A DNA stretch of 5,694 nucleotides, from assembly GCA_005239595.1 (NCBI GenBank), contig SBBT01000163.1, positions 1 to 5,694 of the forward strand. Direction: 5' to 3'. Source of the DNA: Candidatus Troglogloeales bacterium. GTDB taxonomy: Bacteria; Nitrospirota; Nitrospiria; SBBL01; SBBT01. Shown here piece after piece: positions 1 through 5,694 of the stretch. How positions within the stretch are numbered: position 1 is the stretch's first letter; the number at the start of each line of letters is the position of its first letter. The notes under the pieces are model-generated. The model made no database searches. It worked only from the letters and a program-made list of their open reading frames with translations, and was not told the DNA's origin. Both the position numbers and the translations under genes were made by a program.

Positions 1-470
1 GTCCATCTCTCCTCCCCCTCACGCAGGTGAATCAAGCTCTTATCCACCCCTACCGGATAAAATTGCGTAAAGGCCTCTCCTTCCGTCACCCTTCCCTGCT
101 GTGCCGTAATGACATCCTCAAAAGAGATGCCTTTCGGCAGGAGACGACGTCCCATGAGCGGATCGGATGTCTCGACATATGAGACAAACTCCCCGGCCTC
201 CTGTCCGACGGCAACCCAATAGGCGCCTTTTCTTAAATCATAATAAAGGCGATAGCTCTGTTTGGTTACAGACGACTCCTGGGCGATATATTGGATCAGT
301 CCGGCAAAGTGTCGGGAGGCTCCCTTTAAACTCCCCGCGCCAAACGACGAAAGCCGCGGCGCAACCAAAAGAGCGGCAGTACCTAAAATGAAGACAACCA
401 GTATCAGTTCAATGAGTGTAAAACCGTGTTGGGTCCATTTCCACGGGTCTATCGCTAGAAGGCGCCTCAT
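1..470 (-). CDS. gspH: GspH-type minor pseudopilin, 3' end beyond the window
   Basis: Seen: an open frame starts at ATG 470-468 and stays open for 156 codons to the left edge, so the C-terminus is missing. The leader is MRRLLAIDPWKWTQHG, followed by FTLIELILVV. This is a type IV prepilin (class III) signal with G16|F17 as the GspO cleavage site, glutamate at mature position 5, and a hydrophobic N-terminal helix to about residue 38. The rest is a small globular domain rich in beta-type sequence. Known: GspH-family minor pseudopilins help form the tip of the T2SS pseudopilus in the inner membrane and periplasm. Context: it follows gspG by 6 bases, the usual place of gspH. An AGGA overlaps the gspG stop codon and is well placed for this start. 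The prepilin assignment is firm. GspH rather than GspI or another minor pseudopilin rests mainly on gene order and a length near or above the usual 150-170 residues. Confidence 0.85.
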   Translation of the reverse strand, partial: MRRLLAIDPWKWTQHGFTLIELILVVFILGTAALLVAPRLSSFGAGSLKGASRHFAGLIQYIAQESSVTKQSYRLYYDLRKGAYWVAVGQEAGEFVSYVETSDPLMGRRLLPKGISFEDVITAQQGRVTEGEAFTQFYPVGVDKSLIHLREGEERW

Positions 471-474
471 TCGA

Positions 475-478
475 TCCT
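475..478 (-). promoter_or_regulatory. Ribosome-binding site of gspH overlapping the gspG stop
   Basis: On the minus strand AGGA lies four bases before the gspH ATG (470-468) and shares bases with the TAG stop of gspG (479-477). This supports the chosen gspH start and suggests that ribosomes finishing gspG re-initiate on gspH. Confidence 0.5.
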
Positions 479-932
479 ATAAGGACGGTTCTAGTTTCCA
501 GCTCTCAATATCAGCAGCCTTTCCCTCTCCACCCGGCTCCCCATCGTCACCGTAAGAGATAAGATCATAATCGCCATGCATTCCGGGGCTGATATAGACA
601 TAACGATGGCCCCAGGGATCTTTGGGAACCTTAGGGAGGTATCCACGCCATCCTCTAGGAATAACCCCAACGGTCGGTTTCGACACAAGAGCTTCCAGGC
701 CTTGTTCCGTGCTTGGATAAACCCCTGTATCTACTTTGTACATCTGGAGTGCCTGTTCAATGTTCTTTATTTGGACTGCCGCGGCCACCTGCTTCGCTTC
801 ATCCGTCCTCCCAACCAGCTTTGGGACAACCATCACCGCCAGAATCGCCAGGATGGCGATTACAACCATAATCTCAATAAGGGTAAATCCATTTGAACGT
901 CTCATGCTTGTCCCCGCTAGATTGGTCTTCAT
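477..932 (-). CDS. gspG: Type II secretion system major pseudopilin GspG
   Basis: Role: GspG is the main subunit of the periplasmic T2SS pseudopilus, processed by the prepilin peptidase GspO. Seen: 151 residues, the family's normal length. The leader is MKTNLAGTSMRRSNG and cleavage is expected at G15|F16, giving mature FTLIEIMVVIAILAILAVMV with Glu at position 5. YPSTEQGLEAL (72-82) and DPWG (105-108) are family hallmarks. Residues 121-145 hold the conserved C-terminal loop with DYDL, GDDGEPGGEG and DIESW, which binds calcium in characterised GspG proteins. Start choice: the ATG at 932-930 overlaps the gspF TGA (ATGA), which favours coupling, but it lacks a clear Shine-Dalgarno. An internal ATG at 905-903 gives the shorter leader MRRSNG and has GGGGA five bases upstream, so it may be the true start. 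The mature protein is the same either way. Gene order and motifs together make the identification very secure. Confidence 0.97.
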   Translation of the reverse strand: MKTNLAGTSMRRSNGFTLIEIMVVIAILAILAVMVVPKLVGRTDEAKQVAAAVQIKNIEQALQMYKVDTGVYPSTEQGLEALVSKPTVGVIPRGWRGYLPKVPKDPWGHRYVYISPGMHGDYDLISYGDDGEPGGEGKAADIESWKLEPSL

Positions 933-2134
933 CTTACCATCTGACTCATTTCAAAAATAGGGAGCAAAATCGCCAGGACGATAAAAAGGACAATGAGTCC
1001 CATCCCTAAAATCAATAAAGGCCCAAAAAGCGAGGTTAAGCCAGAAACCGTTGTCTCTACCTCATCGTCATAGGCCTCTGATAGCTTCTGAAGCATCCCT
1101 TCCAATGCGCCGCTTTTCTCTCCAACGGCAACCATATGGGTTACGAGCGGTGGGAAAAACCCGCTTCTCTTGAGAGGTTCGGCCATCCCCTCTCCTTCGC
1201 GAATCTCTGCGCGCGCCTTCTGTATCGCATCTTCCAACAGCTTGTTTCCAACCACCTGTGCCACCATTTCCATGGCAGTTAAAAGCGGTAGTCCGCTGGC
1301 CAGCAAGATCGCAAGGGTCCTGGTAAATCTGGAAACTGCCACAATTTGGACAACCCGCCCTATGATGGGAATCGTAAGCGCCCAGCGATCGTACCGCCTC
1401 CTTCCATGCGGCGTTCCAAGATAACGTTTTAGGGCAACCGCTGAAACAGCGCCCAGAATAAGGGAAAACCATCCATAATTGCGTAAGAAATCGCTCACGG
1501 AAAGGAGAATAACGGTTGGCAATGGAAGCGCCTGTTTTAAGTCGGCAAAGACAGCCGTTACCTTCGGAACCACAAACGAGATGAGAAACAGAAGGATAAA
1601 TAAGCTCAAAACAAGCATCAAGAGGGGATAGGCCAAAAGTGAGAAGAGTTTATTACGCAATCGGGCCTGACTTTCAAGGTAATCCGCCAGACGTATTAAT
1701 ATCTGATCGAGCGTCCCGCTTGCTTCGCCCGCTCGCACCATCTGATAATAGATGGACGGGAAAAAGGCGGGATGACGTTCCAAGGTGTCTGACAATGCCA
1801 TACCCTCCTTAATTCCTTCTCTGACATCAACCCATACCTTTTTCGCCGCCCTCTTTTCGACCTGTGCCAGAAGCACTGAAAGGGCCTCCATCAACGGGAT
1901 ACCCGCTCCCAAAAGGGTAGAAAGCTGCCGAGTCATCACCGCTAAATCAGAGACGGTAACCCGCTCCGAGAAAAGCGGGCTTGAGCGATCGGTATTATCG
2001 GCCGGCAAAACCGAAATAGGAAAGACGCCACTTTTCCTCAGTTTTGCCCGTGCAAGAAGGGTGTTGTCGGCATCAATCACGCCGGTCAATTCCTTACCCT
2101 TAAGATTCAGCCCCTTATATTGGTAGACTGCCAT
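929..2134 (-). CDS. gspF: Type II secretion system inner-membrane platform protein GspF
   Basis: Role: GspF is the polytopic inner-membrane platform protein that couples the GspE ATPase to pseudopilus assembly. Seen: about 401 residues from ATG 2134-2132, the normal length. The N-terminus AVYQYKGLNLKGKELTG is the usual GspF opening. Two repeated T2SSF domains follow (about residues 65-187 and 267-389). Each has a matching helical motif (RQLSTLLGAGIPL near 69 and RTLAILLASGLPLL near 272) and a VxxGExSGxL motif (VRAGEASGTL near 133, VAVGEKSGAL near 335). Membrane segments lie near residues 166-190, 219-235 and 369-393. Start choice: a GTG at 2143-2141 would add three residues (MWV). The ATG gives the more typical N-terminus, and neither has a strong Shine-Dalgarno. 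The gene starts within about 15 bases of the gspE stop and ends in an ATGA overlap with gspG. PilC of type IV pili is the close relative, but the neighbours favour GspF. Confidence 0.96.
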   Translation of the reverse strand: MAVYQYKGLNLKGKELTGVIDADNTLLARAKLRKSGVFPISVLPADNTDRSSPLFSERVTVSDLAVMTRQLSTLLGAGIPLMEALSVLLAQVEKRAAKKVWVDVREGIKEGMALSDTLERHPAFFPSIYYQMVRAGEASGTLDQILIRLADYLESQARLRNKLFSLLAYPLLMLVLSLFILLFLISFVVPKVTAVFADLKQALPLPTVILLSVSDFLRNYGWFSLILGAVSAVALKRYLGTPHGRRRYDRWALTIPIIGRVVQIVAVSRFTRTLAILLASGLPLLTAMEMVAQVVGNKLLEDAIQKARAEIREGEGMAEPLKRSGFFPPLVTHMVAVGEKSGALEGMLQKLSEAYDDEVETTVSGLTSLFGPLLILGMGLIVLFIVLAILLPIFEMSQMVR

Positions 2135-2147
2135 CACCCACACGCAC

Positions 2148-3857
2148 TTACGTCATCTCTATCTGCGTCACCCTTAAAACCTCTTCGGTCGTTGTCATCC
2201 CGTCCATCACCCGTCTTGCGCCATCTTCACGCAATGTCACCATGCCTCTTGATATCGCCTTCATCTTAATTTGAGAGGCATCCGCTTTGGACACGATCAT
2301 TTCTTTCAGAGCGTCATCCAGTAGCAGTATTTCATAAATTCCAGAACGGCCCCGATAGCCAGTCTGCATACAGTTGGAACAACCTTCTCCTCTATAAAAC
2401 AGAAGCGACCTATCTTCTCGTTTTAGTCCCAATTTTTCAAATTCCTCAGAGGTCGGCTGATAAGAGTACCGGCAGGATGGACAGATTAATCGGATCAATC
2501 GCTGCGCAATAATCGCCGCCACCGACGATGTAATAAGAAACGGCTCAATCTCCATGTCCAAAAGGCGCGTGATCGCCCCGGATGAATCGTTGGTATGGAG
2601 GGTAGAGAAAACCAAATGCCCCGTCAACGAGGCATGAATAGCAATTTGGGCCGTTTCGGCATCACGAATCTCGCCGACCATGATCACGTCGGGATCTTGC
2701 CTTAATATCGAACGAAGTCCGTTGGCAAAGGTTAACTCAATCTTTGGGTTTACCTGTATCTGCCCAATTCCTTTAATTTGGTATTCAATGGGGTCTTCAA
2801 TGGTCATAACATTCTTGTCTGAAGCGTTGATCTTATTGAGACAGACATAGAGGGTGGTCGTTTTCCCGCTGCCGGTGGGACCGGTTACAAGCACCATCCC
2901 ATGGGCCAGATGGATTAACCGTTCCATCATCGCCAAACCGTTTGGAGCAAGGCCAATATCTTCCATGTTCAACAACATGGTTGACTTATCGAGAATGCGG
3001 AGCACTATGCGCTCGCCATACGGCGTGGGGACATCCGAGACGCGTATATCAATATCTCTGCCGGCAATTTTCAGACCGATCCGTCCATCTTGGGGAAGCC
3101 TCTTTTCGGCAATGTTCATTCCCGCCATAATCTTGATTCTGGAGAGAAGAGACGACTGAAACCGCTTTGGCGGCGAGAGGATATTATAAAGAAGGCCATC
3201 AATCCGGTAGCGGACAACCAGGTCCTTTTCAAACGGCTCAAAATGGATGTCCGATGCCCGCTGCGCCACCGCTTGAAACAGAATCGCATTCACCAGCCGG
3301 ATGATCGGGGCCTCATCATTTGCATCCAACAAGTCTTCCGGTTCCGCAAGCTCCTCGGCGAGAAGGCTTAAATTTTCTCCAGAGAGATCGGATATCACTT
3401 CTGCTGCCGCATTGGTTGCCAATTCATAAGCATGGTGAATGGCCTTGATCACCTCGCTATAAGGAACCGCAATCACGGAAAGCGGACGTCCCAGTAAGAG
3501 CCGAAGGTCATCCAATGCGGTTAGATTGAGGGGATCCGAAGCGGCCACATCAACCGTATTTTCGGTATCTTTATACGGAAGAAAGACATGCCTCTTTGCG
3601 AACGAGATCGGGACCTTCGCAACCAGGAGAGGATTGATCTCTTTAATATCAAGGGAGGGACAATAAGGAATTTGCCATTGCTCCGAGAGGGCAAAAAGGA
3701 CCGCATCGTGGGCCAGGTAATTTAATCGGACCAAAACCTCTCCGATTCTTCCACCTTCCCTCTTTTGAGCAAGGAGCCCTTCTTCGAGTCTGGCGGGCGG
3801 CAAGGAACATTTTTGCACGAAAAGCTGCCCGATTAGAGGGTGTTTTTGTAGGATCAA
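2148..3857 (-). CDS. gspE: Type II secretion system ATPase GspE
   Basis: Role: cytoplasmic secretion ATPase whose hydrolysis of ATP powers pseudopilus growth through GspF. Seen: 569 residues. An N-terminal MshEN/T2SSE_N region spans about 1-145, a linker holds the acidic stretch LLAEELAEPEDLLDANDEAP (165-184), and the RecA-like ATPase domain follows. ATPase motifs are Walker A GPTGSGKT (326-333), the Asp box TIEDPIEY (352-359), Walker B VIMVGEIRD (391-399) and the His box TLHTNDSSGAITRL (419-432). Two CxxC pairs (C459/C462 and C493/C496) form the zinc-binding tetracysteine site typical of GspE and some PilB proteins. All catalytic residues appear intact. Start: TTG at 3857-3855, with AGGGGAAGG just upstream; no in-frame ATG or GTG lies between it and the upstream stop. 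The size and MshEN domain also fit PilB, but flanking secretin and GspG genes make it the T2SS enzyme. Confidence 0.97.
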   Translation of the reverse strand: MILQKHPLIGQLFVQKCSLPPARLEEGLLAQKREGGRIGEVLVRLNYLAHDAVLFALSEQWQIPYCPSLDIKEINPLLVAKVPISFAKRHVFLPYKDTENTVDVAASDPLNLTALDDLRLLLGRPLSVIAVPYSEVIKAIHHAYELATNAAAEVISDLSGENLSLLAEELAEPEDLLDANDEAPIIRLVNAILFQAVAQRASDIHFEPFEKDLVVRYRIDGLLYNILSPPKRFQSSLLSRIKIMAGMNIAEKRLPQDGRIGLKIAGRDIDIRVSDVPTPYGERIVLRILDKSTMLLNMEDIGLAPNGLAMMERLIHLAHGMVLVTGPTGSGKTTTLYVCLNKINASDKNVMTIEDPIEYQIKGIGQIQVNPKIELTFANGLRSILRQDPDVIMVGEIRDAETAQIAIHASLTGHLVFSTLHTNDSSGAITRLLDMEIEPFLITSSVAAIIAQRLIRLICPSCRYSYQPTSEEFEKLGLKREDRSLLFYRGEGCSNCMQTGYRGRSGIYEILLLDDALKEMIVSKADASQIKMKAISRGMVTLREDGARRVMDGMTTTEEVLRVTQIEMT

Positions 3858-3861
3858 AATG

Positions 3862-3870
3862 CCTTCCCCT
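3862..3870 (-). promoter_or_regulatory. Ribosome-binding site supporting the TTG start of gspE
   Basis: On the minus strand the purine-rich AGGGGAAGG lies four bases before TTG 3857-3855. It is the only good Shine-Dalgarno near the beginning of gspE and decides this non-ATG start. An ATT codon directly precedes the TTG and is a less likely alternative. Confidence 0.5.
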
Positions 3871-3935
3871 GTTCCATGATCGGCCTATGCCTCTTACGAA
3901 AAACCACACCCCCAATAGAAATTTCAGAGAACAGG

Positions 3936-5360
3936 CTATCGGGGGGGATTGACCAGTTCACGAAACATCAGATTGCGTCGCTCACGTCCCTCCAGTTGAC
4001 TCTCTTCCATAAAGAGAGCAGCGTTCTCTGTCCTCTCCCCCTTAATTTTTTCGAAATCTTCTTTATCCCGAACGATGTGGGGAGTCAGGAAGATTAGAAG
4101 ATTGGTTTTTTCAATTCGTCTTGACTGAACTTTAAAGAGCCATCCTAGAAACGGGATATCCCCTAACAATGGAATCTTCCTTTTGGAAACAATGACATTA
4201 TCCCGAATCAGACCTCCGATCACCACGGTTTGTGCATGAGCGACAACCACCGTCGTGGATGCAGAGCGTTTGTTGGTCGTCGGGCCAAGGTTGACCGTCC
4301 CAGCGCTCTGAACCGTATCCAACACAGAAGAGATCTCTTGATAGAGATCCAACTTAACCAGGTCGTTCTCCAGCACCTGCGGCGTCAATCGCAGAATAAT
4401 TCCGACATCTTTTCGTTCGATCGTTGTCTGGACGTTCCCCCCCACCGTTTGGCTTTGGGCCCCAGGAAAGGGGACATTTTGCGCCACAACAATTTCAGCC
4501 TTTTGGTTATCGCTTGTTAGAATTTGAGGTGTCGATAAGATATTCACATCCGATGAGGACTGCAACGCGCGCAATAGCGCCTGAATGTTTATCTTGCCGA
4601 GCGTTACGCCCGCCGCCTTGGCAAAATCAAGTATGGCCGTCGGATTTTGAATGTTCAACGTGCCTACCGCCGCGAGCCCCCCTCCGGACGATCTGTAACC
4701 TAAGACAGCGCCAAGATCGGTTCCCAACTCCCTAAACTTGTCAGCCGCCATTTCCAATACCACCGCTTCAACATAAACCTGGCGACGTTTTGTATCAAGC
4801 TTCTGTATAACCCCCTTTAATATTTCATAGTCCTGACTGATGGCGGTAATAATCAAGCTGTTGGTCGTCTTATCGGATAAGACTTGAATGGCACCGGTCA
4901 ACTCGCCCGATGGGGAAAGCCGACGTGTCAATGGAACTGCCCGTGAAGTCAAACCGAGCAGGACTTTTGCCACTTCTTCGGCAAGGCTATTCTCTAATGT
5001 ATAGACATAAATCGAGCGATCAGGGGGCACCTCTGCCATGGGGAGAATTTGATCGATCGGCCCGCTCTTGACCACTGTAAACCCTTTAAGCTCAAGGACA
5101 GAGAGAAAGACATCGTAGGCACGGCTTACAGGAATCTTTACCGGAGAATAGATCGTAACCTTCCCCTTCACCCGTTCATCAATAATAAAGTTTTTCCCGG
5201 CTAATTCACTTATAAATTTAACAAAAACTGGAAGATCGACATTATTAAAATCAAGTGTAACTTGTCGCTCTTTCACAATTTCGTCAGCCTCTTGTGCAAA
5301 AAGCGGGGGGACCAACGTAATCGCACAGATTGCCAACAAGGCAAAAAGACGCCGACACAT
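3936..5360 (-). CDS. gspD: Type II secretion system secretin GspD (short form)
   Basis: Role: multimeric outer-membrane channel through which T2SS substrates leave the periplasm. Seen: 474 residues from ATG 5360-5358. The signal peptide starts MCRRLFALL, with likely cleavage at A22|Q23. An N0 domain covers about 31-105 (VTLDFNNVDLPVFVKFISEL, then NFIIDERVKGKVTI). A single secretin_N repeat covers about 116-192. The secretin barrel domain covers about 195-430, with NVPFPG (295-300), ERKDVGI (315-321), TPQV (326-329) and the signature IPLLGDIPFLGWLFK (396-410), closing in LLIFLTPHIVR. Known: classical GspD proteins are near 650 residues with N0-N1-N2-N3, so about two N domains are absent. Start choice: an upstream GTG at 5405-5403 would add 15 residues before the signal peptide; the ATG gives a normal signal peptide. 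Oddity: the stop follows a run of seven C, see findings. It is first in the operon, with no gspC directly upstream. PilQ is less likely given the N0 domain, the lack of AMIN domains and the gspEFGH neighbours. Confidence 0.94.
   Translation of the reverse strand: MCRRLFALLAICAITLVPPLFAQEADEIVKERQVTLDFNNVDLPVFVKFISELAGKNFIIDERVKGKVTIYSPVKIPVSRAYDVFLSVLELKGFTVVKSGPIDQILPMAEVPPDRSIYVYTLENSLAEEVAKVLLGLTSRAVPLTRRLSPSGELTGAIQVLSDKTTNSLIITAISQDYEILKGVIQKLDTKRRQVYVEAVVLEMAADKFRELGTDLGAVLGYRSSGGGLAAVGTLNIQNPTAILDFAKAAGVTLGKINIQALLRALQSSSDVNILSTPQILTSDNQKAEIVVAQNVPFPGAQSQTVGGNVQTTIERKDVGIILRLTPQVLENDLVKLDLYQEISSVLDTVQSAGTVNLGPTTNKRSASTTVVVAHAQTVVIGGLIRDNVIVSKRKIPLLGDIPFLGWLFKVQSRRIEKTNLLIFLTPHIVRDKEDFEKIKGERTENAALFMEESQLEGRERRNLMFRELVNPPR
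3941..3947 (-). repeat. C7 homopolymer at the 3' end of gspD
   Basis: Seven consecutive C (minus strand) lie in the codons for the last Pro-Pro-Arg of gspD, directly before its TAG stop at 3938-3936. Runs of this kind are prone to replication slippage and to sequencing or assembly length errors. A change in its length would alter the C-terminus of the secretin. Confidence 0.9.
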
Positions 5361-5434
5361 CAAGAAGCCCCCGTGCCCTTTTCTGTAAAAACCTTGTATG
5401 AACACTATCCTATCCCATCAGCGAAACCCGCCTT

Positions 5435-5462
5435 ATTATAAGGGGGTTCGGGGTAAAGTCGA
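5435..5462 (-). promoter_or_regulatory. Predicted sigma70-type promoter of the gsp operon
   Basis: On the minus strand the -10 hexamer TATAAT (5440-5435) is a perfect consensus match. It is preceded after a 16-base spacer by TCGACT (5462-5457), four of six matches to TTGACA. Transcription would start near 5428, leaving a leader of about 25 bases to the GTG or 70 bases to the ATG start of gspD. It is the best leftward promoter I can see upstream of the operon. It is inferred from sequence only, and the spacer is unusually C-rich. Confidence 0.5.
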
Positions 5463-5584
5463 GAATGCCCTATAATTAGTTGAAATTGCAAAGTGACCTC
5501 CGAGTCGATACTGTAGATTTTACAATCTGCAAGAACGACACATCAATCCAGGAGGCCACAGGAGAAGAATAGGGTAAAGGCGAG
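5451..5584. repeat. Imperfect 13-base direct repeat pair
   Basis: GGGTAAAGTCGAG at 5451-5463 and GGGTAAAGGCGAG at 5572-5584 match at 12 of 13 positions, with starts 121 bases apart. The first copy covers the predicted -35 box of the gsp promoter. The pair could be binding sites for a regulator or a chance or duplicated sequence; nothing else here decides between these. Confidence 0.45.
5512..5531. repeat. Small inverted repeat in the gspD upstream region
   Basis: TGTAGATT (5512-5519) and AATCTGCA (5524-5531) form an 8-base dyad with one mismatch around a four-base centre. The stem is AT-rich, so it is a weak hairpin and no U-tract follows on either strand. It is more like a small operator-type dyad than a terminator. 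Confidence 0.35.
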
Positions 5585-5617
5585 GAAAAAGCAACGCACC
5601 GAAACGCGCCATCTAAA

Positions 5618-5694
5618 ATGTAACCCTAGGGTATATCATCGGGACATATAAGATGTAACCCTATCCGAATACAAGTTTTGGGAGGGTTACAAGA
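5618..5694 (+). mobile_element. Possible terminal end of an insertion sequence (partial)
   Basis: Seen: ATGTAACCCTA occurs twice as an exact 11-base direct repeat (5618-5628 and 5653-5663, 35 bases apart), followed by the inverted copy AGGGTTACA (5683-5691). The first copy runs into the palindrome CCCTAGGG (5624-5631). A GGGAGGG ribosome-binding site ends the window. Inference: repeated sequences of this kind just before a ribosome-binding site resemble the terminal transposase-binding region of IS elements with rve-type transposases (IS481- or IS21-like), starting with TGT near 5619. The transposase gene would lie to the right, outside the window. No coding part of a transposase is present, so this call is tentative; an operator cluster for an ordinary gene is the alternative. 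Confidence 0.4.
5680..5686 (+). promoter_or_regulatory. Shine-Dalgarno for a gene starting at or just past the right edge
   Basis: GGGAGGG contains a perfect GGAGG (5681-5685). The window stops nine bases after it, in ...CAAGA. If the next bases are TG, an ATG would begin at 5694 with an eight-base spacing. This suggests a rightward coding region divergent from gspD. The start codon itself is not visible. Confidence 0.4.

Larger units (their letters stand above)
5361..5694. other. Non-coding region upstream of gspD
   Basis: No protein gene, tRNA or rRNA is recognisable here on either strand. In order from gspD outward, it contains the predicted operon promoter (5435-5462), an imperfect dyad (5512-5531), the second copy of a 13-base direct repeat (5572-5584; first copy 5451-5463), and the repeat-rich right edge (5618-5694) that resembles an insertion-sequence terminus. 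A gspC gene, often found before gspD, is absent from this stretch. Confidence 0.7.

Noticed and set aside
167..960. Several rightward open frames (for example 262-555, 576-896, 736-960)
   Set aside because: They lie antisense to gspH and gspG, have no recognisable domains, and show low-complexity composition typical of shadow frames. The minus-strand pseudopilin genes explain the region fully.
1068..1472. Leftward 134-codon frame inside gspF
   Set aside because: It is an out-of-frame reading of gspF, whose own frame has clear T2SSF motifs over the same bases.
2854..3371. Rightward open frames antisense to gspE
   Set aside because: They are the complement of the conserved GspE ATPase sequence, with no independent motif or plausible upstream signal.
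3649..3915. Leftward 88-codon frame across the gspD-gspE junction
   Set aside because: It overlaps most of the gspE N-terminal region in another frame, and its product looks like a shadow (arginine-rich, no domain). It matters only as the frame that a C8 version of the homopolymer would enter.
929..5360. Type IV pilus (PilB/PilC/PilQ) rather than T2SS
   Set aside because: GspE and GspF resemble PilB and PilC, but GspG's C-terminal GDDGEPGGEG loop, the N0-type secretin and the D-E-F-G-H order identify a type II secretion operon.
5471..5476. TATAAT on the plus strand as a rightward promoter
   Set aside because: No acceptable -35 hexamer lies 15-19 bases upstream, and no rightward coding region starts within the next 200 bases.
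5549..5555. CAGGAGG as a ribosome-binding site
   Set aside because: No ATG, GTG or TTG follows at a usable distance on the plus strand.
1..5694. CRISPR array, tRNA, rRNA or a factor-independent terminator
   Set aside because: I saw no regularly spaced repeats, no tRNA- or rRNA-like sequence, and no GC-rich hairpin followed by a T-run between the genes. Absence of internal terminators fits a single operon.

Overview
The window is the start of a leftward-transcribed type II secretion system (T2SS, general secretory pathway) operon. Read on the minus strand, the order is gspD (outer-membrane secretin), gspE (assembly ATPase), gspF (inner-membrane platform protein), gspG (major pseudopilin), and a minor pseudopilin of GspH type that runs off the left edge. 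The genes are packed tightly: gspE and gspF are separated by a few bases, gspF and gspG overlap by an ATGA, and gspG and gspH are 6 bases apart. This points to one transcript with translational coupling. The remaining pseudopilin and inner-membrane genes (gspI, J, K, L, M) would be expected to the left, outside the window.

Together the products make a diderm secretion machine. GspE hydrolyses ATP at the cytoplasmic face and drives GspF. GspF promotes assembly of GspG, capped by GspH-type minor pseudopilins, into a periplasmic pseudopilus. The pseudopilus pushes folded substrates through the GspD channel. The organism must therefore be a Gram-negative type (diderm) bacterium. The moderate base composition, the short secretin and the D-E-F-G-H order without an adjacent gspC suggest a Nitrospirota- or deltaproteobacteria-like lineage, but this is a weak inference and no species is claimed.

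Right of gspD (about 5361-5694) there is no recognisable complete gene. This stretch holds a plausible leftward promoter for the operon (-35 at 5457-5462, -10 at 5435-5440), a small dyad, a 13-base imperfect direct repeat, and, in the last 77 bases, a cluster of TGTAACCCT repeats ending in a good ribosome-binding site at the window edge. That cluster looks like the end of an insertion sequence whose transposase would start at or just past base 5694. This is inferred from structure only.

The core is an ordinary, well-known system. The points worth a second look are the C7 tract at the 3' end of gspD, where a one-base slip would extend the secretin to a TGA that overlaps the gspE start; the reduced domain set of the secretin and the missing neighbour gspC; and the repeat architecture at the right edge. 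I did not find a convincing undescribed system.
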